Source of the DNA: Mycoplana rhizolycopersici
Lineage (GTDB): Bacteria > Pseudomonadota > Alphaproteobacteria > Rhizobiales > Rhizobiaceae
DNA length: 54,140 nucleotides
Assembly (NCBI RefSeq): GCF_013378445.1
Contig: NZ_JABXYK010000025.1
Coordinates: forward strand, 1-54,140
Direction of reading: 5' to 3'
Numbering within the stretch: position 1 is the stretch's first letter; each line of letters begins with the position of its first letter. The notes below the pieces were generated by a model, which made no database searches, was not told the DNA's origin, and saw only the letters and a program-made list of their open reading frames with translations. Shown here in pieces: positions 36,378 through 44,889 of this stretch. A program made the position numbers and the translations under genes.

Positions 36378-37145
36378 TCAGCCTCCGAGATATGCGTCGA
36401 TGACCATCTGGTTCGACCGGATTTCATCCGGCGTCCCCTCGGCGATGATCTCGCCCTGTGCCAGAACGATGATACGGGTGCAAAGCGACATCACGAACTC
36501 CATGTTGTGTTCGATGACGACGAAGGTCGTCCCGTGCTCGCGATTGTAGGTGACCAGCCGCTCCTTCAGGTGCCCGAGCATGGTCAGGTTCACCCCACCG
36601 GCCGGCTCGTCGAGCAGAACGATTCCTGGACCTGCCATGAAGGCCATCGCGGCATCCACGAGCTTCTGCTGGCCGTAGGAGAGGGAGCCGGCTGGCGTGT
36701 CGCGGTAAGGCGTCAGGCGGAAGAATTCGATCAGCTGCTCCGCCTTCCCGGTCAGGCCTGCGTCCGGCTTGCCCAGCAGGCGCGACAGCATCGAGCCCTG
36801 ATGCTCCTGGCCGGCGAGGATAACGTTGTCCAGCACGCTCATCTTCGGGAAGACTGAAAGCTGCTGGAAGGTCCGGCCAACCCCCATCAGGGAAAGGTCC
36901 GCCGGGCGCACGCCGTCGGTCGAGCGGCCGTTGATCTCGCAATGCCCCTCGGTCGGCTTGAGCTGGCCAAGGATGCAGTTGAAGAGCGTGGATTTACCGG
37001 AGCCGTTCGGTCCGATCAGGCCCAGGATCTCGCCCTTCCGGACATCGAAGCTGACCCCGTTGACGGCCCGGATGCCGCCGAACTGCTTCGAAATGTTGTG
37101 CACCGAGAGGATGGGTGCATTCGTGTTGTCGGCACGCATGTTCAT
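36378..37145 (-). CDS. Branched-chain-type ABC transporter ATPase, LivG family
   Basis: The 255-residue ATPase carries Walker A GPNGSGKST, GVGRTFQQLSVFPKMSV, signature LSYGQQKLVDAAMA (a variant with Tyr in the second position), Walker B IVLLDEPAGGVN and VVIEHNMEFVM. Its length and C-terminal extension fit LivG. The start overlaps the permease stop (ATGA) with AAGGGG upstream. A longer reading through the permease region in another frame is an artefact. It energises uptake together with the LivF-type partner. Confidence 0.9.
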   Translation of the reverse strand: MNMRADNTNAPILSVHNISKQFGGIRAVNGVSFDVRKGEILGLIGPNGSGKSTLFNCILGQLKPTEGHCEINGRSTDGVRPADLSLMGVGRTFQQLSVFPKMSVLDNVILAGQEHQGSMLSRLLGKPDAGLTGKAEQLIEFFRLTPYRDTPAGSLSYGQQKLVDAAMAFMAGPGIVLLDEPAGGVNLTMLGHLKERLVTYNREHGTTFVVIEHNMEFVMSLCTRIIVLAQGEIIAEGTPDEIRSNQMVIDAYLGG

Positions 37146-38116
37146 AGCTGGACCCCTTGCTTCAGATCGCGGCGGGCTTCTTGCCGGGGCTTGATCTTTT
37201 CGGCGAGCTTCTGGCCGAGGCCGATCAGGCCGTTCGGCGAATAGACCATCAGCACGATCACAAGCGCCGAGTAGATGATCAGGTAGTAGCCTTCGGTGAA
37301 ACGCAGCATCTCGGGCAGCAGAATGACGACGGCAGCGCCGAGCATCGGGCCGAAGAAGAAGCCCGAGCCACCCACGACCACCATCAGCAGGAGCTTGAGC
37401 GAATGGATGAGGGCAAAGCTGCTGGGCTCGATGAACTGCACGAGCGGGGTCTGCAGCGCACCGGCAAGGCCACCGAAGGCAGAGCCGATGGCAAAGGCGA
37501 GCAGCGTCTGGCGACGGATCTTGAGGCCAAGGCTCTCTGCGCGGATCGGGTTCTCGCGCAGCGCCTTGAAGGCGCGGCCCCACGGTGAGCGCAGGATCCA
37601 CCACATGGCCGCTGCAGCCAGCAGGAAGCAGACCAGCGAGAAATAGTAGAAGGCCAGGTTGCTGTCCGTGCTGATGCCGAAGAAGGTGGGGCGTTCCATG
37701 CCGACCAGACCGAACGAACCTCCGGTGATCTCCTCTTCGTTGCGCAGGACCAGGAAGAGCAGTGTGTTGAAGGCGAGCGTCACGAAGGCCAGGAAGTGAT
37801 GCTGAACGCGCAGCGCCGGATAGCCGAGCAGAAGACCGACGGCGAAGCTCGACAAGATCGAGATCAGCGCCGCGACGCTCCAGTGGATGCCGTTCAACGT
37901 CATCAGCGCGGTGATGTAGGCACCGATGCCCATGAAGCCGGCCTGGGCGAGACTGACCTGTCCGGCATAGCCGAGCGTCAGGTTCAGGCCCATGGCCGCG
38001 ATCGAGAACAGTAGCCACGAGCAGAGCGTGTAGATGATGTAGTTGCCCTGGCCGATCGGCGCGACGAGCAGTGCCGCGATGCCGAGTGCGATGAGAATGG
38101 GCTGATAGCGGGTCAT
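37142..38116 (-). CDS. Branched-chain-type ABC transporter permease, LivM family
   Basis: The 324-residue inner-membrane protein has about eight to ten hydrophobic segments. It includes GLNLTLGYAGQVSLAQAGFMGIGAY near residue 43, a LivM hallmark, and GRAFKALRENPIRAESLGL, the coupling loop for the ATPase. It overlaps both neighbours by ATGA and pairs with the LivH-type permease to form the channel. Substrate assignment rests on the island context. Confidence 0.92.
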   Translation of the reverse strand: MTRYQPILIALGIAALLVAPIGQGNYIIYTLCSWLLFSIAAMGLNLTLGYAGQVSLAQAGFMGIGAYITALMTLNGIHWSVAALISILSSFAVGLLLGYPALRVQHHFLAFVTLAFNTLLFLVLRNEEEITGGSFGLVGMERPTFFGISTDSNLAFYYFSLVCFLLAAAAMWWILRSPWGRAFKALRENPIRAESLGLKIRRQTLLAFAIGSAFGGLAGALQTPLVQFIEPSSFALIHSLKLLLMVVVGGSGFFFGPMLGAAVVILLPEMLRFTEGYYLIIYSALVIVLMVYSPNGLIGLGQKLAEKIKPRQEARRDLKQGVQL

Positions 38117-38991
38117 ACGGTTCTCCCTTCCGGGGTGCCGAGCAGCCCCTGCGGGCGCAGCAGGATGATGGCGATAAGCAGCAGGAGCGGCATGGCGGCG
38201 CGATACTGGGCGGAGATGTAGACAGCCGAGAGGTTGTCGATCACGCCGATCAGCAGGCCGCCGACAAGCGCGCCGCGGATCTGGTTGAAGCCGCCGACGA
38301 TGGCGGCGATGAAGGCGACGAGGCCCAGCGTCTCACCGTTCGAGAACTTGGCGAGATAGATCGGCGAGATCAGGACCGACGCGATCGTGGCAAGGGCGGC
38401 GTTGATGAGAAACGTGTAGAGCACCATGCGCTTGACGTTGACGCCGAGAATTTCGGCCACGGCAGGGTTCTGGGCGCTGGCTTGCATGCAGCGGCCCGTC
38501 CGGGTGCGGTTCAAGAACAGCTGCAGGCCGCCGATCGCCAGCATCGAGACGACAAGGTTGCAGATGTCCTGCACCGAAACGCTGGCGCCGGCGACATTGT
38601 AGACGGTTTGCGGGAAGATCGCAGGGAAGGGTTGGGCGGTGGCCCCGTAGAACTCCTTCACGCTCTCCTTCAGAAGCAGGCCGAGTGCGATGGTGGCGAT
38701 GACGAGCGGCAGAGTGCCGTGCGGCAGCATAGGCTCGACGATGAGCCGCTTGAACGCCACGCCGAGGATCAGCAGCGACAGAACCAGTGCCAGCAGGATG
38801 GACGTCCACATCGGCAGGCCGAGGACGGTCATGCCAATAAGCACGAAGAAGGCCGGGAGCATGACGAACTCGCCCTGGGCGAAGTTGATCGTTTGCGACG
38901 CCTGCCAAAGCAGCGTGAAGCCTACGGCGGCGAGCGCATAGATGGAACCGGCGGCGAGGCCGGAAACGAGAATCTGGATAAGCTCGGCCAT
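38113..38991 (-). CDS. Branched-chain-type ABC transporter permease, LivH family
   Basis: The 292-residue permease starts with LIQILVSGLAAGSIYALAAVGFTLLWQASQTINFAQGEF, the LivH hallmark, and contains GRCMQASAQNPAVAEILGVNV as the ATPase-contact loop. ATG at 38991 is preferred over 39006 because AAGGAC precedes it. It lies 98 bases downstream of the binding-protein gene and overlaps the LivM-type gene by ATGA. Confidence 0.92.
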   Translation of the reverse strand: MAELIQILVSGLAAGSIYALAAVGFTLLWQASQTINFAQGEFVMLPAFFVLIGMTVLGLPMWTSILLALVLSLLILGVAFKRLIVEPMLPHGTLPLVIATIALGLLLKESVKEFYGATAQPFPAIFPQTVYNVAGASVSVQDICNLVVSMLAIGGLQLFLNRTRTGRCMQASAQNPAVAEILGVNVKRMVLYTFLINAALATIASVLISPIYLAKFSNGETLGLVAFIAAIVGGFNQIRGALVGGLLIGVIDNLSAVYISAQYRAAMPLLLLIAIILLRPQGLLGTPEGRTV

Positions 38992-39089
38992 GGTTTCGTC
39001 CTTCAAGGGCTGTTGGTCGGCTCTGCGAATAATGATGAGTAGCGGCCGGCGGCGTCATCCGCCGCCGGCATTGAGGGTGCCGATCAGGC

Positions 39090-40217
39090 TTAGTTCGGCG
39101 GCAGGATTGCTTGCACGACCTGCTTGCCGTTTTCGACCTTCACGAAGAAGCTCTCGCGGGACATTTCGCCCGTCTCGTCCCAGCTGACGTCCATCAGGAC
39201 GCCCGGGTACTCGGAAGCCTTGAGCGTCAGGCCGTGCAGCTTTTCGGCGATCGCCTTGCTGTCCGGGCTACCGACCATCTCGGTGACGTATTTCAACGTC
39301 CAGGCAGCGGTATAGCCTTTGATGGCGTTGTGGTCGGGGGTGTAGTTGTACTTCGTCTTGAAGCGCTCGACCATTTCGGTGAGGGCAGGGATGTTGGCAT
39401 CCGGCGTGAGCCCGACATGGCCCATGGCACCGTTGGCGGCATCACCGGCCAGTTCGATCACCTTGTGCCCGATCAGCGTGGTTTCGCCGATCAGCGGCTT
39501 ATCTATACCCTGCTTGCGCGCCTCGCGCAGGAAGCGGGCGCTTTCCTCTTCGGTGAAATAGACGAAGATGGCGTCGGCGTCTGAATTCTTCAGCTTCAGA
39601 ACGTCAGCGGAAAAGTCGGCCTGCGCCTGCTCGGCCGGCACGTCGATCACGATCGGAATGCCCGCCTTCTCCATCTCCGCGACGAATGCCTGATGACCGC
39701 CCTTGCCGAATTCGGTGTTCGCCCAGGCGACGCCCACCTTCTTCACCCCCATGTTATCGACCATGTACTTGACCATCTTCGGCACGCCCTTCTGCGAGCC
39801 GAACGCGGTCCGGAAGATGTACGGATTGCCCTTGGCGGTGATCGAAGGCGCCTCGGAGCCGGTGAACTGTGGAATGCCGTACTGCTTGGCAACCAGCATG
39901 TTCACCACCGTGGACGACGAGAAGACCGTGCCCGTGATCGCATAGACGCCATCGTCGATGGCCTTCTGCACCATGGCGCGGGAAACCTGCGGATCGGTCT
40001 GGCTGTCGTATTCGAGGACGGACACCTGCTCCTTCAGGATGCCACCCTGGGCATTGATCTCCTCGAAGCCCATCTTCACGCCGTCGCGGAAGTTCGTGCC
40101 AGCCGCAGCACCCGCGCCGGACAGTTCGATGATGGAGCCGATCTTGAGTTCTGCGAGTGCCGGTGCGACGCCAAGCGCCATCACCAGGGCCGCTGTCGAA
40201 AGAAGTCTTCTGATCAT
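39090..40217 (-). CDS. Branched-chain-type ABC transporter substrate-binding protein, possible aromatic acid binder
   Basis: The 375-residue periplasmic protein has a Sec signal peptide (MIRRLLSTAALVMALGVAPALA) and a type I LivJ/K-like fold with KIGSIIELSGAGAAAGTNFRDGVKMGFEEINAQGG, VYAITGTVFSSSTV and the hinge strand ADAIFVYFTEEE. HAAT-type binding proteins in soil bacteria bind amino acids, aromatic acids or amides. Placement beside pob/pca genes favours an aromatic or hydroaromatic carboxylate. GGGAGGA stands 5 bases before the ATG. A dyad 198 bases upstream resembles LysR-type sites. Confidence 0.87.
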   Translation of the reverse strand: MIRRLLSTAALVMALGVAPALAELKIGSIIELSGAGAAAGTNFRDGVKMGFEEINAQGGILKEQVSVLEYDSQTDPQVSRAMVQKAIDDGVYAITGTVFSSSTVVNMLVAKQYGIPQFTGSEAPSITAKGNPYIFRTAFGSQKGVPKMVKYMVDNMGVKKVGVAWANTEFGKGGHQAFVAEMEKAGIPIVIDVPAEQAQADFSADVLKLKNSDADAIFVYFTEEESARFLREARKQGIDKPLIGETTLIGHKVIELAGDAANGAMGHVGLTPDANIPALTEMVERFKTKYNYTPDHNAIKGYTAAWTLKYVTEMVGSPDSKAIAEKLHGLTLKASEYPGVLMDVSWDETGEMSRESFFVKVENGKQVVQAILPPN

Positions 40218-40577
40218 TGCGTTCCTCCCTATAATGATCATTGCTGACGATCCGAGCGACAGGCCAACGGACTGCTTCTCGGAACGCGGCGACCTTGATC
40301 TCCTCCCGGCGCCGCGATTTCTTTTAGTCGATACTCCCCATCCTCCCAGATGGACAACTTGTGTCACCATATCCGCTCGGACGGCGTGTTGACGAATACC
40401 GATTGGGCTCTTTGCATAACATCATGTTAAGCGCCCACTGTCGTTGGGACCTATCCACACATTGGCTTCAAAGTTTCCAGACCTGCGGAAACCCCGGCCT
40501 GAAGATCATTCGCCCGGCTCCACCTTTGATCCTAGAAGAAATCACGCCGCCTGCATCCGGAAAATGGACGATGGTCG
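40218..40577. promoter_or_regulatory. Upstream region of the Liv-type transporter operon
   Basis: This 360-base stretch separates the binding-protein gene from the downstream end of the epimerase gene. It should hold the promoter of the transporter operon. ATGATCATTGC-like repeats flank the ribosome site (40211-40252). The dyad at 40415-40430 is listed separately. No gene or RNA element was recognised in the rest. Confidence 0.5.
40415..40430. promoter_or_regulatory. CATAAC-N5-GTTAAG dyad (site A)
   Basis: CATAACATCATGTTAA contains the perfect palindrome TAACAT-C-ATGTTA. It has the T-N11-A form of LysR-type sites and resembles, with one spacer base fewer, the ATAACC-N4-GGTTAA motif described for PcaQ. 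An almost identical dyad lies at 43769-43785. Confidence 0.45.
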
Positions 40578-41477
40578 CTAAACATTGGACGATTCCTTGC
40601 CGGCAACGTGCCGCAGTTCAGCGAGCGACCTTTCAATTCCGGCAGCTATGCCAGTCACGGGCTGGGAAGCCAGAAATTCGGGAACAGGATCGGAGGCAAG
40701 ATCGGCGGGAATGCGCAGCGGATCGCCGCTGATGGCAACATCCGACCATCCGGTCTGGCGATGAAGCTCGGAGACGAATTCTGTCATCTCGGCTGTTTCC
40801 CCGGCCATGGTCACGACGGTTGCGCCGGTCAGCGGCGCCGACATTGCCGCAGCCATCATACGCGCGACGTCGTCCACATGGACGAAGCCGACGCGGCCGG
40901 AGAAGCGGATTTCAGCCGGCTCCTTGCGCGCTGCGGCCGCGATGGCGATCGACGGACCGGCCGCGATTCCTGCGCTGATGCCGGGCCCATAGACGATGTA
41001 CGGCCGCAAGCCGAAGCTGGTCACGCCATGATCGATGTTGAAGGCCCGCGCAGCACCCTCGACCGCGAGCTTGGTCGCGCCGTAAATGGTCATGGGCTTC
41101 GGGTGGATCGGATCCTCCGGCCCGAAGACGCCGGCGGTGCTCAGATAAGCGACGGGAAGGCGACCTGCCTTTGCCGCTTCGAATACGTTGAGGCTGCCGA
41201 TCAGGTTGACGCGCGCGCCGAGCAGCGGGTCTTTGGCGCAATCGGCGGTCATGAGGCCGGCGAGGTGAACGATTCCGGTACAACCGCTTGCCGCGGCGAG
41301 AACGGCCGCCGTGTCCGTAATGTCGCCGGTAACGACCTCGATCTCGGCGTGGGGCGGAAGGCGATCGGGCCTCGGCGCCAGATCGAACACACGGATACCG
41401 TGACCGGCACGGTGCAACGCTGCAATCGTGCGCAAGCCGACGAAACCTGTGCCGCCGGTGACGAGTATCCGGCTCAT
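40578..41477 (-). CDS. NAD-dependent epimerase/dehydratase (extended SDR)
   Basis: The 299-residue protein has the N-terminal Rossmann motif ILVTGGTGFVG, a VVTGDITD acidic strand end, YLSTAGVFG and the catalytic Tyr-x-x-x-Lys in MTIYGATKLAVEG, all of extended SDRs (nucleotide-sugar epimerases and related enzymes). It is 22 bases shorter at the N-terminus than the longest frame; AGGGAC upstream supports the ATG at 41477. It is divergent from the Gfo/Idh/MocA gene and may be coregulated from the shared 240-base region. The substrate is unknown; an oxidised polyol or ring acid is possible. Confidence 0.83.
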   Translation of the reverse strand: MSRILVTGGTGFVGLRTIAALHRAGHGIRVFDLAPRPDRLPPHAEIEVVTGDITDTAAVLAAASGCTGIVHLAGLMTADCAKDPLLGARVNLIGSLNVFEAAKAGRLPVAYLSTAGVFGPEDPIHPKPMTIYGATKLAVEGAARAFNIDHGVTSFGLRPYIVYGPGISAGIAAGPSIAIAAAARKEPAEIRFSGRVGFVHVDDVARMMAAAMSAPLTGATVVTMAGETAEMTEFVSELHRQTGWSDVAISGDPLRIPADLASDPVPEFLASQPVTGIAAGIERSLAELRHVAGKESSNV

Positions 41478-41639
41478 GCCGGCAAGTCCCTGTGCATCAC
41501 TCCGGCCCACACGCAGGCGCAAGCCGGACTACGCGCGGCATGAGGTGCACATACCTTTGTCGCCCATACGGCTCCCATCCAGCATTCCTCCCAAAATGGC
41601 ACCGGCATCGGCCAGCGGGGGTCAATATTGCAAAAAATA

Positions 41640-41650
41640 GAATGTCATTC
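41640..41650. promoter_or_regulatory. GAAT-N3-ATTC palindrome (box 4)
   Basis: GAATGTCATTC is a perfect copy of the island palindrome. It lies 68 bases before the Gfo/Idh/MocA start, in the divergent region shared with the epimerase gene. An additional ATTCCATTA half-site lies 15 bases downstream. Confidence 0.5.
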
Positions 41651-41717
41651 AATAATAAACTTCAATTCCATTATTATGGCTGCGCTGGTAGCCTCAAGGC
41701 AGATCAGGGAGGATATC

Positions 41718-42785
41718 ATGACAGGATCAATCGGCGTTGCAGTAATCGGTGCCGGTGCCATCGGACGCACACATATCGACACGCTGACCCGGATGGAGGG
41801 CCTGCACCTTGCAGCGATCATAGACCCGGCACCTTCCGGCGCAGCCCTTGCCCAATCGCTGGGCGTGCCCTGCCTCCCGGACACAGCCACCTTGATCGAG
41901 TCGGGAATTGCCGATGCGGCCATCGTCGCCACGCCGAACGAGACCCATTTGCCAATCTCCGAAGCCCTGTTGCAAGCGGGAATTCCCGTACTGCTGGAAA
42001 AGCCGGTGGCCGAGAGCCTCGCCTCCGCCCTTCGGTTGATCGAAATCGCCGAGGAGACTGGCAGGCCGCTCCTGGTCGGCCATCATCGCCGCCACAATCC
42101 GATTATCCGCAAGGCGCACGAAACCATCCATGCCGGCCGGATCGGCAATCTCGTAATGGCCACTGTCACCTGCTCGCTCGCCAAGCCGCCCTCCTATTTC
42201 GAGGCGGCCTGGCGCCGCACGCCTGGGGCAGGGGGGCCGCTGCTGATCAACCTCGTCCACGAAATCGATCTGCTTCGGCATTTCTTCGGACAAGTGGCCA
42301 CTGTACAGGCGATTGCCAGCAACGGCCGACGCGGCTTTGCCGTCGAGGACACCGCCGCTGTCGCGCTGACCTTTGCGGACGGCGGCCTGGCGACACTATG
42401 CATCTCGGATGCGGCAACAGGACCGTGGGCCTGGGATCTGACTGCGGGCGAGAATCCCGTCCGCTTCCCGGCACATCCGGTGACCGCCCACCACTACGCG
42501 GGGAGCCGGGCCGGACTGTCCCTCCCGGACCTGACGCTCTGGGAGCCGGAGGGCGAGCCGGACTGGACGCGCCGCTTGCAGCCGACAAAGCTCGCAGTGG
42601 AGGCGGCCGATCCTTACGAGGAGCAACTCCGGCACTTCGGCAACCTGATCAGGGAAGGCGGCACGCCACTGGTCTCCGCGCGCGACGCGACGGCCAATCT
42701 GATCGTACTGGATGCCATTCGCGCGGCAGCCGAAAGCGGACGTGCCGTGGCTGTCGACCTTTCGCCGCTCGACGTCAGGGGCTGA
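41718..42785 (+). CDS. Gfo/Idh/MocA-family NAD(P)-dependent oxidoreductase
   Basis: The 355-residue protein has the N-terminal nucleotide-binding GVAVIGAGAIGRTHIDTL, ADAAIVATPNETH and the family signature LLEKPVAESL (the EKP motif, Lys being catalytic). A C-terminal alpha/beta domain contains GGPLLINLVHEIDLLRHFFG with a conserved His. Such enzymes oxidise or reduce sugars, inositols and cyclic polyols. AGGGAGGA stands 5 bases before the ATG at 41718. A GAAT-N3-ATTC box lies in its promoter. It converges with the second shikimate/quinate dehydrogenase-like gene. Confidence 0.88.
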   Translation: MTGSIGVAVIGAGAIGRTHIDTLTRMEGLHLAAIIDPAPSGAALAQSLGVPCLPDTATLIESGIADAAIVATPNETHLPISEALLQAGIPVLLEKPVAESLASALRLIEIAEETGRPLLVGHHRRHNPIIRKAHETIHAGRIGNLVMATVTCSLAKPPSYFEAAWRRTPGAGGPLLINLVHEIDLLRHFFGQVATVQAIASNGRRGFAVEDTAAVALTFADGGLATLCISDAATGPWAWDLTAGENPVRFPAHPVTAHHYAGSRAGLSLPDLTLWEPEGEPDWTRRLQPTKLAVEAADPYEEQLRHFGNLIREGGTPLVSARDATANLIVLDAIRAAAESGRAVAVDLSPLDVRG

Positions 42786-42826
42786 GCACCTGCGCGGGGT
42801 GGTGGCAAGTCAGACTGAAACACGTT

Positions 42827-43657
42827 TCAATCAGCCATCGCCTCGCGCAGGCGTACCTCGTCGACCGGCAGACCGGTGAAGATGCGCCAGGCATCGACGC
42901 CCTGACCGATAAAGAGCTCGTAGCCGGATATGACCTGCAGACCCTCCGCGTCCGCATCCTGCAGGAACCGCGTCTCAGGAGGCGTGTAGACCGCGTCGAA
43001 AGCCCATTGAGCGCCGGCCATGGCGGCGCGCGCAAGCGGCGTGCCCTCATGGCCGACCATGCCGACCGGCGTACAATTCACCAGTCCGGCCACGCCCCTG
43101 GCAAGGACGGCAGCATCCGCGCCCGTTTCCGTCAGCAGATCGGGACGAGCGGCCTTCAGCGCCTGAGCGAGTGATTCCGCTCGCGACACGTCACGATCAA
43201 CGATGTGAAATGCGCGAAGGCCGAGCGCGACAAGTGCAAACGCAATCGCCTTGCCGACCCCTCCCGCACCGATCATCAACACCGTACCGGGCAGGGCGTC
43301 GCCGCGAATTCGTCGATAGGCAGCGACAAAGCCTGAGTAGTCGGTATTGAAGCCGTGCGGCCCACCCTCATCGAACAGCACCGTGTTGACGGCGCCGATG
43401 GCAGCGACGAGCGGATCATCGATTTTGACCCGGGCGGCAGCGTTTTCCTTGTAAGGGTAGGTGATGTTCACGCCGCGGTAACCGGCAGCGGACACATCGT
43501 CAAACAACGCCTCGAACGTCATGCCGTGTTCGGCGGGCATCAGCCGGTCGTAGACGACGCGGCGTCCGTTCTGCGCGGCGGCCAGCATATGCAGGCGTGG
43601 AGAAAGCGACTTTGCGATATTGTCGCCCACCAGACCGAGGCGGATGGTTTCAGTCAT
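42827..43657 (-). CDS. Shikimate/quinate dehydrogenase-family protein (AroE-like paralogue 2)
   Basis: The 276-residue protein has the complete catalytic set of the family: SLSPRLHM (substrate Ser motif) near residue 15, YPYKE with catalytic Lys near residue 71, the GAVNTVLF strand, GFNTDYSGF with catalytic Asp, and the Rossmann motif MIGAGGVGKAIAF. The closing block ISGYELFIGQGVDAW is also typical. It likely interconverts quinate/dehydroquinate or shikimate/dehydroshikimate. It has better conserved residues than paralogue 1. The ATG at 43657 fits the first strand; GGGGAGGAAAGGG lies upstream. A dyad shared with the transporter promoter lies 112 bases before the start. Confidence 0.88.
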   Translation of the reverse strand: MTETIRLGLVGDNIAKSLSPRLHMLAAAQNGRRVVYDRLMPAEHGMTFEALFDDVSAAGYRGVNITYPYKENAAARVKIDDPLVAAIGAVNTVLFDEGGPHGFNTDYSGFVAAYRRIRGDALPGTVLMIGAGGVGKAIAFALVALGLRAFHIVDRDVSRAESLAQALKAARPDLLTETGADAAVLARGVAGLVNCTPVGMVGHEGTPLARAAMAGAQWAFDAVYTPPETRFLQDADAEGLQVISGYELFIGQGVDAWRIFTGLPVDEVRLREAMAD

Positions 43658-43768
43658 GGGCTGCCCTTTCCTCCCCTTGCGCGTAGGGTCAGGGCTTTGC
43701 CCGACCGCAGGGTCAAAAGCAGCATTTCCGAAATGACGCTTAACGGCAAATACCCAGTTTGCAGCAAT

Positions 43769-43785
43769 CATAACATGAAGTTATG
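43769..43785. promoter_or_regulatory. CATAAC-N5-GTTATG dyad (site B)
   Basis: The arms CATAAC (43769-43774) and GTTATG (43780-43785) are perfectly complementary. The element matches site A at 40415-40430 in arm sequence and spacing, so one regulator probably controls both the transporter and this dehydrogenase. Confidence 0.5.
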
Positions 43786-43904
43786 GCGGTCGAACTTGGT
43801 GGGCGAGCGTCGGCGACGGCCGCGGCGAGCCTTATTAGGTGCGGCGCGCCGATGGGAGTCCTGCCTTTCCGACGAAACCGACCTGCGGAAAGACCAAGGA
43901 CGTC

Positions 43905-44867
43905 CTATTCGCTGACGATGTCCCATTCGTCGTTCGGATTGAATGTGCGGATCTTCGACGCGATCTGCGCCGTATTCTCGCCGAGATCGGCCTCGTAGAT
44001 GATGCCGTTCTTGTTGACGAGGAACGTCTTCACGCCGGTGAGGCCGTAGTTGACGGGCCAGGCCACAAGGGCGTGGCCGGCAATCATGTTGCCGTTGATG
44101 ACGTAGTCATACTTTCCGCCGGCGATATTGTCGCCCTGGCCGGTCAGGATGCGGTATCGATAGCCGTGATACCCTTCCCCAGCCTTGGCCCTTTCGAGCG
44201 CGTCGCCATCGGCAAGCGCCGGTCCTGCGGGACTCTCCTCGCCGTCGCCCTGCTCCAACGGCCAATAAAGCCCGTCCTTCTGGCCCTCGCTGCTGACAAC
44301 CTTTTGCGCATATTCGAGCACGCCGTCGCCGTCGCGGTCTTCGGAGGCATAATCCTCCTGCGCATCGACATAAGCCTTCAGCGTGTCGATCGTCTCCAGC
44401 TCGTTCTCGCCGACATGACGGTCCGCGATTTCGTCCAGCCCGGCATGCGTGTCGAAGGCCCATTTCCCGTCCTTTTCCACGAGGGGGAAGGGGAGCGGCC
44501 AGAGAATGTTTCCGATCTCAAGGACCTTGTCCGGTCCTTGGTCATCGAGCACCACCTTCTCCTTCACGCCGGCCTGGATGTCGGCAAACGTGTCCATCGC
44601 GCCTGGACTGGCCTTTGCCCTGGCCGGCTCGAGGCCGAGAAGCTCCGCGACCTTGTCAAAGTCGCTGCTGTCTACTGCCGCCTTGAATGCCTCGACGGCC
44701 TGCTCCGGCGTGGCAAACTCCGGCGGTTCCTGGGCCGAGATGAAATCGTCAAGCGACAGGTCCTCTGCCGGCTCCGCCGCCAGAACCGCCGGCGAGAAGA
44801 CCGTTCCACCAAGAACAACCGCTCCGAACACCGACGATGCGATCCTGATACGCGCATTTTTCAACAT
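43905..44867 (-). CDS. DUF2950 family exported protein
   Basis: The 320-residue protein starts with a Sec signal peptide (basic MLKNARIRIA, hydrophobic core, cleavage near VLAAEPAED). The C-terminal block GYHGYRYRILTGQG, YDYVINGNMIAGHALVAWPVNYG and TGVKTFLVNKNGIIYEADLG identifies DUF2950. The family is periplasmic or secreted and of unknown function, and it is frequently paired with DUF3300 as here. AGGAGG precedes the ATG at 44867. It lies 22 bases downstream of the DUF3300 gene on the same strand. Confidence 0.87.
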   Translation of the reverse strand: MLKNARIRIASSVFGAVVLGGTVFSPAVLAAEPAEDLSLDDFISAQEPPEFATPEQAVEAFKAAVDSSDFDKVAELLGLEPARAKASPGAMDTFADIQAGVKEKVVLDDQGPDKVLEIGNILWPLPFPLVEKDGKWAFDTHAGLDEIADRHVGENELETIDTLKAYVDAQEDYASEDRDGDGVLEYAQKVVSSEGQKDGLYWPLEQGDGEESPAGPALADGDALERAKAGEGYHGYRYRILTGQGDNIAGGKYDYVINGNMIAGHALVAWPVNYGLTGVKTFLVNKNGIIYEADLGENTAQIASKIRTFNPNDEWDIVSE

Positions 44868-44889
44868 CTGTGCCTCCTGATCGCTATCT

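Noticed and set aside
37146-38018. An N-terminal extension of the LivG-type ATPase by about 290 codons
   Set aside because: The extension is an out-of-frame reading of the LivM permease gene. The start at 37145 has ATGA coupling and normal length.
35654-40217. Simple assignment of the five-gene importer to branched-chain amino acids
   Set aside because: The family is broad. The neighbours and a LysR/PcaQ-like dyad favour an aromatic or hydroaromatic acid, so no liv or pca gene symbols were assigned.
42816-42829. TGAAAC-N2-GTTTCA palindrome between the convergent Gfo/Idh/MocA and AroE-like genes
   Set aside because: It is short, has no T-run and overlaps the end of the AroE-like gene. Evidence for a terminator or operator is too weak.
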